Shown: positions 48,101 through 59,153 of the stretch, one piece after another
Position numbering within the stretch: the stretch's first letter is position 1
How the letters are laid out: the number at the start of each line of letters is the position of its first letter
Source of the DNA: Klebsormidium nitens
Taxonomy: Eukaryota; Streptophyta; Klebsormidiophyceae; Klebsormidiales; Klebsormidiaceae
Assembly: GCA_000708835.1 (NCBI GenBank)
Contig: DF237075.1
Location: 62,001-126,000, forward strand
Length of the DNA: 64,000 nucleotides
Reading direction: 5' to 3'
The notes under the pieces: model-generated
Told to the model about the DNA's origin: nothing
What the model saw: the letters and a program-made list of their open reading frames with translations, nothing else
Database searches by the model: none
Made by a program: the position numbers and the translations under genes

Positions 48101-50444
48101 AGCGCCAGGTTAGAGCCGGCTATCAGCTGGTTATGTAATCAGATTAAGAGGAGGGTGGAAAAACGACGGGTCACTGACTGGGCTTCAGCTTGGTAAGGAC
48201 TGAGCCGGAGGAGGGGTACTCCGACTTCAACCAAGTTTCTTGGTGGATTAGGTTCAGGCAGATTAAGGACCAGGTGTAAGACCAGGTTGTGAAACAGTTG
48301 TGGGATGGGATTCGAACGCACGGGGTAACGTTTCGAGTTCGGTGATTGGTACGCTTCGCTTCAAAATTAATAGCTTCAGACCAATGTGGTAGTCAGAGGC
48401 ACTCTTAGCTGTACGGACAAAGCGGGACTACTGGGGGAAGGGCAGCCTTCTATCAGAGGGTTGAAGAGATGAGTCTCGTTGTTTTTGTTTACAGAGAAGT
48501 TTTCCTGTCTGTGGGTCTGGCCAACCGGTGATTGAAGCTGCTTCTGGCATGCTTAGATACTAGATACGAAGCCTTTGGTGCTCCTGCATTGACTTCTATT
48601 ACTGAAAAGGGTCCTAACAATCCCAGGGGTTGTGGTCGGACGAGCTAAATGGCCCCAAGCTTTCAGAAGATATTTCAGAAGCTTCTTCCTTTCATCTCGC
48701 AGCCTAGCCGTATACCAAAATCGAGAAATTCACATCGTCCGCCAATGCGTCTTCTGACAATCACGTAATAGCGCACCGTCTCTGGCCCCCTTTTCGTACC
48801 AGGCCACAACTGAAGTGGATTAAACCCAGTCCGAAAAAGGACCCCTCCTTTCAGCCTACCTGCACAAGGGCCAGCTTTGGCTGCCCCTCAAACTTTGGCA
48901 CCGTCCTCCGGAGGAAATCCTTGGCCGGCACGAAATCGGCGTCAAAGATGGCAACGTACTCGCAGTGCTGGATCGCAGGGTCCTGCATTCCGTGCGCCAG
49001 GGCACCAGCTTTGAACCCCGTCCGCGCCGTGCGGTGCGTATATCTGATGGGAGCCCCCACCGCGCGCCAAGCATCGACCTCGTCACGGACAAGCTGCTGC
49101 ATGTCTGGGTCGTCGGAATCATCCAAAACCTGCGTTGGGGACGATAAGAGAGGGCTTCAGGAAAAGCAGAGCGCAGAGTGGAAAAAGTCGAATTAGAAAT
49201 GCAAGTTTGTCAACCTGACTGCAATGTTGGTAATCCAGTGGTTGTGACACTTGCTGTGGCTGACCTCAAGGAAAAGCGAATATGCGTTTCTTCTACTGGA
49301 GGGCCACTTATTTGCCATCAAAGCAACGCTAATGTATCTCAGAAAAGTAACGTGCCACACACATTGCCGCTAGAGGCAAGGCTTTTTCCAATATCACCAA
49401 TACTGGAGGGGCATAGCTTATCAGACAAGCAGCTTTTGACCTAGAAGCTACAGAAGGATGAGGATTTGGTAGCAATCTAGGTGAGAAACTGGGGTGCAAG
49501 GCGCTACCTTGGATAACACTCCATCTCTGGTGACATTGTGAGCTCCTGCGAGGAGCTCAGTGAGTAGCCTGCCATAAAGTAGAACAGTCACTATCACTTC
49601 AAAAAGCACCAAGTATTTTGTTCTTCAATGCATGCAAGTCAGCAATTCGTTAGTTACCTGTACCACCAGTTTATCCTGAGGCCAATCCAGCCGGCATGCC
49701 GCCATGATACCCCGCTTGTAACACTCCCTTTCATTGCGCATCGGGATCTGCACCAGCACAACCGGCTCGAATGCAGGCTTCTCTTCATTGCCCCCACAAT
49801 CTCCGACTGCTAGGGAGCCTGAGTCCCCCTCCTTAGTTGGCTGCTTCCAACTGATGTAAAAGTACCCCGTTATCAGCAGCAGCTTGTCGATGCTCTGCAG
49901 GAGACAAGCAGGGGAAATTGACACCAGATGCCACATCAAGAGTACAAGCAGTCTGCTCAGCATGCCTGGTGAGATTAAGGAGGCCAAAAGTCAAAGTCGC
50001 CTGAAGCAATAAAGGGTGCCCATGTCTCATTGAATCGTCCATGCCAGAGTCTTTCTGTACCTTCTTTTGTTCATGTTGAAGGCCCCCATACTGACAGTAC
50101 TGCTAAAAGCTTGCTATTTGTTTCCTACTACAGGCCAAGTCCATGATCACATGGTCCCACTAAGAAACCACCAAGTAGTGTCAAGATCTGAACAAAAGCT
50201 TTCTAGATCTGGTTTACCCCCCAGCTCAAGACAGTGCAGGCGTGCTTGTTTTACTTAAGTGAGGTCTTACCTGGACAATAAAGGCGAACATGAGCACGCT
50301 AATGACTGGCTGCAGCACACGGGCTGTCCACACTTCCCGAAACCCCTGCCAAGCTGCACCGGAATGCACAGCATTACTGCATGCCAACCTTACCAGGGCC
50401 GCAGACAGTGCTACACACAGGGCAACTCGCAGACCGGACGCCAT
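45159..50444 (-). CDS. CSLA/CSLC-family glycan synthase (GT2)
   Basis: Processive beta-glycosyltransferase of the cellulose-synthase-like A/C group. In land plants CSLA makes (gluco)mannan from GDP-sugars and CSLC the xyloglucan backbone, both in the Golgi. Seven exons, 50444-50271, 49894-49658, 49129-48860, 48086-47883, 47259-47136, 46596-46350 and 45939-45159, total 2037 bases and 678 residues in phase. The N-terminus has two hydrophobic segments. The GT2 core shows [23 protein letters not shown] (DxD), TTTEDMDLAVRA (TED) and QQQRW. Multiple C-terminal membrane helices follow, including [16 protein letters not shown], and the protein ends AGLDLMGY. Between VWVVTAKTG and the last helices lies a hydrophilic stretch of over 100 residues rich in Ser, Glu and Arg that CSLA proteins lack. 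Total length fits CSLC better than CSLA (about 530), so the subfamily is left open; a shared A/C ancestor type is plausible in an alga. Confidence 0.92.
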
Positions 50445-51233
50445 TGTTGCTACTTTCTTATCTTTAGCGAACCAAGGTTTAGCTTTAGCTGTCCACTTAT
50501 CTATCTAGAATGCAGTGACAGCTCGCCGGCCGCCTGCCTAGAGGTCCAACAGTAGGCAGGGAGGGCGTCTGATGCAGCCATGTTGGTCGCTGCATCTGCA
50601 ATGTACGACAGTGACAACCTCACAGTCACAGTCACAGTGGCAGCCTCAAACGCCCTTGATGTTCCGTTGGGACGCACGACGCCGCCATTGCACGGAACTT
50701 TCAAGATCAGACACCAGCTTCCTTCTCCGCATCGGAAGTGGCTCTGCCAGAGCCCGACTCTGACTCTGAGGCTGAGGCCTGCATGTGCCATATGCGGCGG
50801 TCAACGCACTCACTGTCAGCCGTCAAGTTCAAGTCTTGCGCAATGCGCAGGCCAAGACTGACAGCGCACGTTCGAAGTTCCGAGGATGCAGGCGCAGAAT
50901 CCAAGCCGGTGACCCCGGGTTGTAGCCCCGGGCGTAGTATCACCCCAAAATTGCCCAAATGCTGAAAGGCCTTGCATGGGCCCTCCGTTCGGGGCCCCTA
51001 CCGCCAGTGGGACGGGCCGCTACCGACTAGGTAGTCGAGGCTTGCGCCTGGGCGGGGAAGCCAGAAACATCCTGGGGCAAACTACCGGCTGCCGCACCAG
51101 CCGACATTGACGGGTTCACTTCCGGCCATTCATTTGATTTGAAGGTCGATGATTGGGTCCAATCTTGTTCGAGAGTCCCCGGGCGCGACTCGTTTTCCAT
51201 AACCCAGGGTTTCGCCGCTTTGAAAACTGCCAG
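50445..51233. other. Intergenic stretch, 5' flank of the CSL gene
   Basis: Includes the presumed CSL promoter on the minus strand. It also has small simple-repeat patches (CACAGTCACAGTCACAG near 50620) and GC-rich sequence near 51000. No supported gene. Confidence 0.4.
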
Positions 51234-51235
51234 AC

Positions 51236-51243
51236 TATATAAG
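51236..51243 (+). promoter_or_regulatory. TATA box candidate
   Basis: TATATAAG lies 48 bases before an ATG at 51291, leaving room for a start of transcription near 51268. It is the clearest TATA-like element I noticed in the window. Confidence 0.4.
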
Positions 51244-51290
51244 TAACCCTACCGGTCTAAGTTGGCACGTCAGCAGGCAGGGAGAAAGTT

Positions 51291-51437
51291 ATGTCCGGGA
51301 GGAAAGCAGCTCTGAAATCCGAGCCTCGCGGCCAATCATTGCCTCATGGAAACGGTCGCGGTAACGCTCAAAAAGAGGTCAGCTTTGAGAGTTTGTTGAA
51401 CGAAAATGATTCCGCTCGAACTCATCAAGGTCCATGA
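51291..51437 (+). CDS. Small ORF behind a TATA box (48 residues), unknown
   Basis: It starts ATGTCCGGG and encodes a basic, hydrophilic peptide (MSGRKAALKSEPRGQ at its N-terminus) ending in TGA. A possible donor, GAG|GTCAGC, lies inside, so this could instead be the first exon of a longer gene, though I find no convincing partner exon downstream. No family resemblance. The only support is position behind the TATA candidate. Confidence 0.25.
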   Translation: MSGRKAALKSEPRGQSLPHGNGRGNAQKEVSFESLLNENDSARTHQGP

Positions 51438-52189
51438 AGGCATTGAAGGGTTAAACTGGGACGGGTGGGGTTAGCCTGGGGGTTAGGGTGGGTACGGGTG
51501 CGGAGCGTGTAAACTTTGGGTTTAGGTTTTTAGTTAGGCGCTTACCCTTCATAGAATCGAGAGTTACACGAAAATGTAGCATGGATGAATCGGCGGGCAA
51601 TAATTGCTAGTAGGTATGTCGTGACCCGTCATGGCCATGATCAGGGAATCAGGATCGATATGACTCAAGTAAGAATTCTTAATACCGTACGGTCACCCAT
51701 GATTTCGGCAAAAAATAAATAATTATTTGGCCGGCTGAAATTTTCAGAAATTATCTTGGGGCGATAATGGTTCGATAATGGTTATTTTAGCAGGTAACGT
51801 CGAGCCTGCTGAAAGGAATAAAAGTTTCATAATCAACTATTTTGCGTCGAAGGTGCCGAAATCAAATACAGGTACGGTAGGTAAGCCAAGACAATAACAA
51901 GCTCCGCCTAACAATAAAACTCCTAACCCAGAAACATGCCTGCTCCGCAACCAGACCCGCCCTATCCACCAGACTATTAAACCGTGCCCGACCCAGTGCG
52001 GTTAGGTACCTTATAAAATGTTACTTATAGTATGTCCATGAATCATGCATCTCGGCTTATTGGAAGGTGGGTTTTGCAGAGTAAGTTGTAACCATGCGAA
52101 GTTAATGTCCGTACGAAAAGCTTCATGACCCTCCGTACAGTGACACTCATGAGATGCATGGGGCGAATTGACGCGATCATGATGTCATG
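51438..52189. other. Gene-poor AT-rich stretch
   Basis: It begins with a G-rich patch of degenerate telomere-like units (GGGTTAG, GGGGTTAGGG, TTTGGGTTTAGG; 51450-51530), then AT-rich sequence. No coding signal. Confidence 0.4.
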
Positions 52190-52416
52190 CAGGGGTTCTA
52201 GCGGGGCGCCATGCAAACGGGGCGCAGAGCGCCCCCGGGCAGATCCTGGCGTCCCCGGGCGACAGCCCGGGGCGCCAGAGCGCCCCGGCTCGAAGCGCCG
52301 ACGGCCGAGGCCCTGTCTGGCCTGGGCAGGGGCGGCCGGCCGCGCCCCGGGGTCGCGGAGGGGCGCCCCGGGGCGGAGCCCGAGCGCCTCCGGGCAAATT
52401 CCTGCCAGAACCCCTG
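52190..52416. mobile_element. GC-rich hAT-like MITE
   Basis: The 227-base element has perfect 10-base terminal inverted repeats, CAGGGGTTCT at the left and AGAACCCCTG at the right. It is flanked by near-identical 8-base direct repeats, ATGTCATG at 52182-52189 and ATGTCAGG at 52417-52424. Ends beginning CAGGG with 8-base target duplications are typical of the hAT superfamily. The interior is extremely GC-rich, with many GGGGCGCC and CCCCGGG words in both orientations. It contrasts sharply with its AT-rich left flank. Open frames inside are composition artefacts. Confidence 0.7.
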
Positions 52417-52505
52417 ATGTCAGGTATCCTGAGCGTGTCGACTTCCACGTGGCAATCTTAATGCTTATATAGATTTAAAAGCTGCTGTGCGAGCATCCCG
52501 CTGCT

Positions 52506-52609
52506 GGTGAGATGGCCGAGTGGTCTAAGGCGCTGGTTTTAGGACACGCAGCTCAGCGTGAAACGCACCAGTCCAGAAATGGGCGTGGGTTCAAATCCCA
52601 CTCTCGCCA
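52506..52609 (+). tRNA. tRNA-Leu(UAG) with a ~22-base intron
   Basis: The acceptor stem GGTGAGA pairs with TCTCGCC (one G-U pair) and the discriminator base is A. The D-arm begins TGGCCGAGTGGTCTAAGGCG. The anticodon stem CTGGT pairs with ACCAG around a loop carrying TAG. An intron of about 22 bases after the position 3' of the anticodon contains ACGC and GCGT, which can pair. A long variable arm (CCA with TGG) follows, as class II tRNAs require, then the T-arm GTGGG-TTCAAAT-CCCAC. No CCA is encoded. Confidence 0.9.
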
Positions 52610-53857
52610 GATGCAGAACTTCCCGTTCCGTGCACTGCCCAACCTCCTTTTAGCTACCGTATCACCGCCCTTTCTTTTACACTTAAAATCGGGGGGGCTG
52701 CCGCCCCCCCGAGCCCCCCCGCTCCCTCCTCCTCTGGAGGTCTTAGCGTCGTTGCACGAAAGTGGACCATAATTGTCGCTGAGTAGCTATAGAGTCGAGG
52801 TGGCAGTCGCGCCATCAGGGCCCCATCAGGGTTTTTCATGTGAGTCCCGGGACGGTTTTTCATGTGAGGCCTCATGGTGGATTAGTTATTTACTTGAGAT
52901 CAACCTGGTATACTTCTTGGACATTGGTAAGTTAACGGATACTTTTCATTGCGATGCCCATGAGGCGATGCCCTTGCAGTGACAAGGCATGGGGCCAATA
53001 CGGCCGGCAAGACCGGCTCCCAAGAAACAATGTAATGAGGGATATGGCGCGCAAAGATTGCCATCATGTCCCAAATGACAGGAAGCGCGTGTATGCATCC
53101 AAGTCCTATCGTTAGCATGCCTAGTAGCATTTGCTTGTAACGTCCGCCTTCATACGGTTATTGCCCCGTTATTGCCAATGCCTAAACAATGTGAAGTGCT
53201 CGTGAACTTTGTGCCAGTCTTTTATGTTCAATGACTAGCTCAGCTCTAATTCCGTATCGGCCACTGCTTTACAAATTGTATTGTGGACCCCTGCAACATG
53301 TATCATGTGGACCCCTACTAAGGTAGCTGCCATCATTGCCAATATGTATATTCGAAACCAAGCAGAGTCCATATATAACTCCAAACACATTCAATGATTG
53401 CCAGGATCAAAAGCCTTGGTTGGGCTTTGCAAATCGAGCATGTGCGAAAGAGCTCAAGACAACGCGATTGCTCACATGATTACTGGCGGGTGGGTGTGAG
53501 AAGGAAACCGAAATCGATGCTATACTTGCATTCGAATATATGACGGGTGCGGCACACAATTTCGTATCAAATCACGTGCCTAGCTATCCAGAACAACATG
53601 CAACAGCTTGTGGATTACGGTGCCAAGGCTTAAAGCTTGCATGACATGATTACCATGGTGATTTTCTGATAACGGAAACGAAACTTGATATTACCGGCAT
53701 GCTATCTCCGTTTACTAGTGCAGAGCACGGACAGGCAATTGAAAACTTGTCGTTTACCTGGATAATGTCGTGGAACTTTGGTAGGAGGCCTCAAGCTCAT
53801 TATAGAATATTTTTGACTGGGGCGGTTTCCATCCTACTTGTCGACGTGTCTTCTTTA
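52610..53857. other. Intergenic stretch downstream of the tRNA
   Basis: It contains a G/C homopolymer-rich patch at 52687-52737 and two copies of GGTTTTTCATGTGAG (about 52829 and 52854), then AT-rich sequence without genes. The 3' flank of the methyltransferase lies at its right end. Confidence 0.45.
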
Positions 53858-55989
53858 TCAAAGTAGTTGCGCCTCAATAATGCTAGCCATAGGAACAACA
53901 TTACAGAGCTTTGTCAAGCGGAGACCGGATCTTTTTAGCAACTCCTCAAAGCTCGTCCTTGTCCGCTCTCGTCCATTTACCATTGCTAGCATACTAAGAT
54001 CCGAGACTAACTTGGGGATTAACAGCCCATCTGGACAAGAATCTTCTATGACAAAGTCGACAATGATCAGTCTTGACTTATTATGCATGATCGTGCATGC
54101 ATTTCTTAGGATCTCCACACACTCTTCATCGCCCCAATCATGTAAAATGCGCTTCAAAATTACTGCGTCTGCTGTAGCCACCCGCTCAAAGCTCTTGGAA
54201 TCGAATAGATCGCCTGGGACGAATCTGACAGACTTGTTTCCAGACTTCGAGTTCTTCAAAGCGGCGTCAATCACACTCTGCCGCTCAAAGATGACAGTCT
54301 CTAGATGGGGATGCCGGTCGACTAGGTGCCTAACAATGGTCCCATTGCCTCCACCGATGTCGACCACCGTCCTGCAGTGGATAAAAGCATTTCTTATGCT
54401 CATTAGAACGAGAAACTCCGGAGAGAAAAGATTGACGGCTGATTCCGTCCTCCGAAGACTCGCACTTGCAACGACCTCTAGGGAATCAAAGTGCGGCCGA
54501 CAGATTGTCGAAGCCGCTTCTGTCGACCTAGAGTGTCAATAAAAGAGAAGTCCCGGAATTGAGCAAATCTTAAATCCTTCATTGCGCGAAAGTTACAGCG
54601 GATTGATGTGTTGCAAACAGAGCACAATCTGGGAGATAGGTGTGGAGAAATGCTCGTGCTCGACTCTAGCTTCACTCTACTCCAGATGAAGGAACAGGAT
54701 TGAATCCATACTTTGTCCATCGTCGAAATGGGCTGTTATTTGAATCGAAACGCGCTTGAATACCCACCTTATGCGCTTCCAGTTCACCGCCTCGGCCAGC
54801 GCGTACTTCTCCCTCACGCTCATGACCTCCATCATTTCGTCGAACCGCGCGCCTTTCTCGGGGTGCTGCGTGTACCACTGCCACAGGTCCTTGCCCGCCG
54901 AGTGCTCGAAGCCCGCCCCCCCTTTCCGGAGAGCGGCGTCCAGGGCGCCCCAGCCGAGCTGGTGATCTTGGGGGTCGTTCATGGTGAGGACGCACGAACG
55001 GAGCGACCAGCCGGTGCGGTCCGGAACCAGGGTGCGCCCAAGCCTGTGGCAATGCGGGAGGAGTCATGAGAAGTTGGGGCCAGAGAAGTGTGTCAAAATA
55101 TAGCGGACAAGTATGCGATGATGAGGTTGAGATGAGTCGACTTCCACGAGAAGCGACCGGTGTATTTAGAATTGCGAGTAGACTTACGAGAAATTCGTGA
55201 AAATAAGGGAAAGAGGGTTGTGTCAGGAAGATCAGGAGGCTGTACACGCAATGTACAGCCTGACTCCAAACACACACTACACACTTGGTGAAGCGTGCAA
55301 AACACATTGAGACAACAAAGACGAGTCTCAGATCAGGCTAGGAAGCCCGCCGCACTTGGAGAATACCAGTTCAAATACCGCCAGTCTTACGCCAGGTATC
55401 CAGAACTGATCAGACCCTGCGCATTCAGCCTGCCAGCTTGGACTCGAGCCCTCCAGGCCTCTGGTCGATCCGAAGTATCATAGGTTCTACGGGTCCTTCT
55501 CCGGGCTTTGTTTGACACACAACTATGCACCATCTGGTCGATATAATGGGGCCACTTTTCAACCATGAGAGGTTGATGAAGATGATGCTCAGACACTTGC
55601 AGCACGTCGTCGATTGTCCTTTCTTCCTCACAGCTTGATACGAATCAGGTGTGCCTTTGAAATTGCAGCGCAATCAAACTTGTCAAGATCTTCAAGCCAG
55701 AGCAGGCGCCAGTTTCCTCCCAGTTGACCAACCTGGTTGGAGAGAAGCGCCCCTTCTTGTCCATCTTGTACACGCCCAGCGAGGCCAAGAACCGCATCAT
55801 GCGGTACAGGTGGGGCACGTGCACCGGTTCTGGCAGAGCAGCGGCGATCTCCTCCGCAGTGGCGGCGCCGAGGTCAGCGAGAATGTTTGGCACCCCCGCT
55901 TGAGTGACGACGTAGAGCACCCGGGGCGGGACGAAGGCCATGGTCAGAACCAACATCTGCAGCAACAGACCGCCCTTGTGTCGATTCAT
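53858..55989 (-). CDS. SAM-dependent O-methyltransferase (plant COMT type)
   Basis: Transfers a methyl group from S-adenosylmethionine to a hydroxyl, usually of a phenolic or indolic small molecule. Three exons, 55989-55733, 55043-54768 and 54371-53858, give 1047 bases and 348 residues, in phase. The N-terminal part is the helical dimerisation domain (VVTQAGVPNILADLG, then EEIAAALP and LYRMMRFLASLGVY). The second exon spans the linker typical of the family (DLWQWYTQHPEKGARFDEMM). The third opens TVVDIGGGNG, the SAM-binding loop, and carries LKRILHDWGDEEC with the catalytic His, then IIVDFVIE and the MLAMVNGRERT region. Length matches the family (about 350-365). Substrate cannot be told from sequence. 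The start is the first ATG in frame; an acceptor-like CAG a little downstream leaves a small chance of an extra upstream exon. Confidence 0.9.
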
Positions 55990-56510
55990 TTTAGAAATCC
56001 AATGTTCAACAGTGTAGCGATAGAATGTGAGAATGCGGAGGGAAGCCTTCTCTCGGCTGCCAGGTTCTGGCCAAGATGAGGGACTTCAGTTCGAAAGTCT
56101 TGTCATAGAATGTTGAGGAAGGAGACCCTGTTGACAGTTGACACAGCCCAGCTCGCCGTACTATGTCTGAACGAATCTGACTAGACCCACTCGAGAATCT
56201 GCCAGAGCGCAGTTAACTTGGTCAGAGATGCGAAGGAAGGGGCTAAAATAGAACGAGAAGCCTCCGTCACGATGAACTTGGATTCCACCTCCACTACATC
56301 TTACTGGCATTTTGAATGCACGATAAGATGCTGTCAACATAACATGGCAGAAGCGCAGCCATACATTAAACTACTTAATTACCGCCAGCAAACTCTAAAT
56401 GGGCATTCAAACAACATCCAATGGGTGCGAAACGGTCTGCATGCAAAGCCCCCAAGCAGCACATCTTGTTGACTTTTCTTGTTGCAACTCTTGCAACTTC
56501 TGCAACTCAC
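55990..56510. other. Stretch upstream of the methyltransferase
   Basis: This should hold the methyltransferase promoter and possibly the last exon of the membrane-protein gene that follows. A TGCAACTTC-type short repeat lies at 56481-56506. No recognised coding sequence. Confidence 0.35.
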
Positions 56511-56722
56511 CTGTATGTCCACAGGCACAAGCCATTGCGCCACAGCTTGTCCAACGATGAATGCATGTGAGAGGCCCCACATCAGCCATGAGCGTCCAGG
56601 CTGGCCAAACAATCTTCCTCCCAACCAAAGCAGCACGTACAAGCTGAAGCATGTGACAAACCCATAGGCGAACTGACCCAGGAGCTCCGGCGCCACAAAC
56701 ATAGCTTCTTTGACTTTTAGCG
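56511..56722 (-). CDS. Exon of an unrecognised membrane protein
   Basis: The open frame is bounded by an acceptor (TTTTTCTAG|CG) and a strong donor (ATACAG|GTGAGT). It encodes about 70 residues with two hydrophobic helices: VAPELLGQFAYGFVTCFSLY continuing to LLWLGG, and MWGLSHAFIVGQAVAQWLV. The upstream partner must end in phase 1. A minus-strand block at 56722-56906 can supply it, but its protein is not convincing; another frame there (MLSVWLPVYLWKEWE) looks more protein-like but joins out of phase. I found no downstream exon before the methyltransferase. The gene is divergent from the TPR gene to its right. Function unknown. Confidence 0.45.
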
Positions 56723-57166
56723 CTAGAAAAAGAGCGAGGCGACAAGAAATCCGGTTGAGGCTACCGTACAATGACTTCCCACTCTTTCCACAGATAAACA
56801 GGAAGCCAGACGGAGAGCATGGCCTGGACTCGGAGGGGCTGGGGCAAGAAAGAGAACGCTTGCATTGATCGAAGTTTCTGATCTGATTGAAGTGACACCC
56901 CGACATTGACACCACGCCAACTTCTTGATGGAAATCTCTCTAGAAGGCGGCTTCAGTGTCAAACTTATCTTCTCAGAACCCAAGTTTTCTGACATTGACA
57001 GACTTTTGAAGACAATGCGCAAACCGAGCAGGACCAAAGTTGAAGTTCAAAGGGAGGAGTGCGAAGATTCAGAGGGCGCCAGTGGCAGGAGGGGCATATT
57101 TGCAGCGTTGCGAGTTTCTTCCCCTGGTGCTTGAAGCTTTTCAAATTTACACGAGTGTTTGTCGCC

Positions 57167-59153
57167 ATGGCAGCGGCAATTGCAAGCAAAGGTTTGCTGA
57201 GCGGGGGTCAGCTGGCGGCAGGAGCGGTTCCTGTTCAACAGAGCAGGCGCTGTTCGCAGGGGCAGCCGACGCTGCCGGCATTGCAGGCTGGGAATTACTC
57301 TGGGTTGAGGGGGCTGAGTCTAGTACCGACCAGGCAAATGAGGGTTGAATCCAGACGTGAGTATCATGAGGAATGTTGAGCACAGCAGTACACCTCCATC
57401 TTGGTGTACCACTAGCTTTTATGCAATGGAAGATTTCAAAGGGTTTTGCAAGGGTATTGACACTCAGCGTCCTTCAGGAGCCTGTTCCTGACAAGCTGCC
57501 ACAATTGCTGTTCTACTTTTATGCGCGGCCGCATCTGCACAGCACCACCTAATCTACTCTCTAATTGTCTGCTTCTGTTAGACGTTGCCTCAGAAGCTAG
57601 TCATCATGTGGTCTTTACAATTCACCCCGGCATTGTAGTAAGCGCTGGTACTACGGTCTGGCGCGTTACATCTGCACGATTAACCCTGAGCTTCATCTAC
57701 AATGTGTGAACCGATGGTCACAAGAAACGTTTCAGGCAGAATTGCAAAGGGTTCATTTCAAAAGTTGGCTCTTGGCAGCGACATCTTGTAAGGGGGCCTC
57801 CTCAGCTTGTGACCTCTCTTACCACTCTTGGATTCAATATGCTCAACCAACTTCAACCTCAGCGCACCATCTCGCAAGCCTTCTGCTCAGACTCAGTCAA
57901 CCAATTTTGTAACCCCTCTGCAGGCCGCCTTGCCCCCGGCATCTCCTGCCAGCTTTCCTCCTCTCCCCATTGGCCCCTCGCCGTTGTGTCCACCCTCGCC
58001 ACCCCCTTCGACCTCCACGCAGCTCCCCTAAGCCTAGACCTCCCGCCCCTAAACCCCGTCTATGGCGAAGTCGGCGCCGTCCTCGAGCTCAGCGTACAGC
58101 TCATCTACTTGCTGGGGCTGCTAGCGCTCCTGGGAACCGGCAGTTTCCTGGTGGTACGTCAGGTCTTGATCCGGCGCGAGCTTGAGAACGCGGCCAAGGA
58201 TTTGCAGGACCGTGTGCGCATGGGAATCGCGTCGGCGGAGGAGTACTTTGAGCTGGGGGCGGTCATGCTGCGCAAGCGGCTGTACATCCAGGCCAACAGG
58301 TACCTGGAGCAGGCGATCCAGAAGTGGGAGGGGGACCCCGAGGAGCTCGCACAGGTAAGAGTCTCATCACTCTAGTTGTCATGCTTCTGTTTCTCTGGCG
58401 ATGCCATGAGGGGTGTCTCTCTGTGTAGTTTGCAAGAGAAGCGGTCTCCAGTGGCAGAGTCAGAGTGCGTGTCTGCTGGTCAAGTACTGCGCCAGTCTGA
58501 AGCAAGAAGGTGGTGATGCGTCGTGCAATGAGGCAAGCTGTCTCAAGGACTGCAGGAAGCGAGCGGTGCCTCTCCTAAGGCTAAACGGGCAATCTCGTTA
58601 CACAAGCCGTGCTTCAAAGGGGAGGGAAAGTTTCAATTCAGCTTCATGTGTCGTCATGAAGGCTCTGAGTGCAGAGCTTCAAAAAAAAACTTGCTTTCAC
58701 GTTCTTGTCGTTGTCTTGTTCTCGTCTATCTCCCCTGATGAGAGTACAAGGCATCAATCGATGTTGCATCCTGATAAAAGAGACGTCTGATGAGCTCGGA
58801 TATTCTTGAACCCATCATTTCTTGAGGATTGACAGCATGCAACTCATACTTTTGTGCTGACCTTGGCTTTTCTTTTGCAGGTTTACAATGCGCTTGGGTT
58901 CTCTTACACCAAGGAGACACGATATGACGAGGCTGTTGCTCAGTTTGAGAAGGCCCTTCGATTGCAACCAGGTTACGTGACTGCCCGCAATAACTTGGGA
59001 GATGCATACGAGCAGGCGAAGCAGATTGAGAAGGCCCTACAAGCCTACGAGCAAGCTCTGCGGTATGATCCGAACAACAATCTGGCCAAGGATAAGGTGG
59101 AGGCGTTGAGGCGGAGAGTAGACCGGAGGAAAGGGGTGACGTCAGAATCTTGA
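57167..59153 (+). CDS. PYG7: PYG7/Ycf37-like TPR protein of photosystem I assembly
   Basis: Homologue of plant PYG7 and cyanobacterial Ycf37, thylakoid-anchored TPR proteins needed for assembly or stability of photosystem I. Three exons, 57167-57356, 57924-58354 and 58881-59153, total 894 bases and 297 residues, in phase, ending in TGA. The first exon encodes an Ala/Gly/Ser/Gln-rich transit-peptide-like leader from MAAAIASKG. The second has a membrane helix ([19 protein letters not shown]) followed by [16 protein letters not shown] and the first TPR ([19 protein letters not shown]). The third carries two more TPRs ([19 protein letters not shown] and [19 protein letters not shown]). The order of leader, helix and three TPRs matches PYG7. 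The 3' end faces LEO1, about 870 bases away. Confidence 0.88.

Noticed and set aside
51450-51530. Telomere-like G-rich units
   Set aside because: Too short and irregular to call an interstitial telomere; no run of exact TTTAGGG repeats.
52125-52472. Pro/Arg/Gly-rich open frames on both strands
   Set aside because: Produced by the extreme GC content of the MITE, which lacks stop codons by composition.
53838-54542. 234-codon open frame on the plus strand
   Set aside because: Antisense to the methyltransferase exon, whose minus-strand protein carries all family motifs; the plus frame matches nothing.
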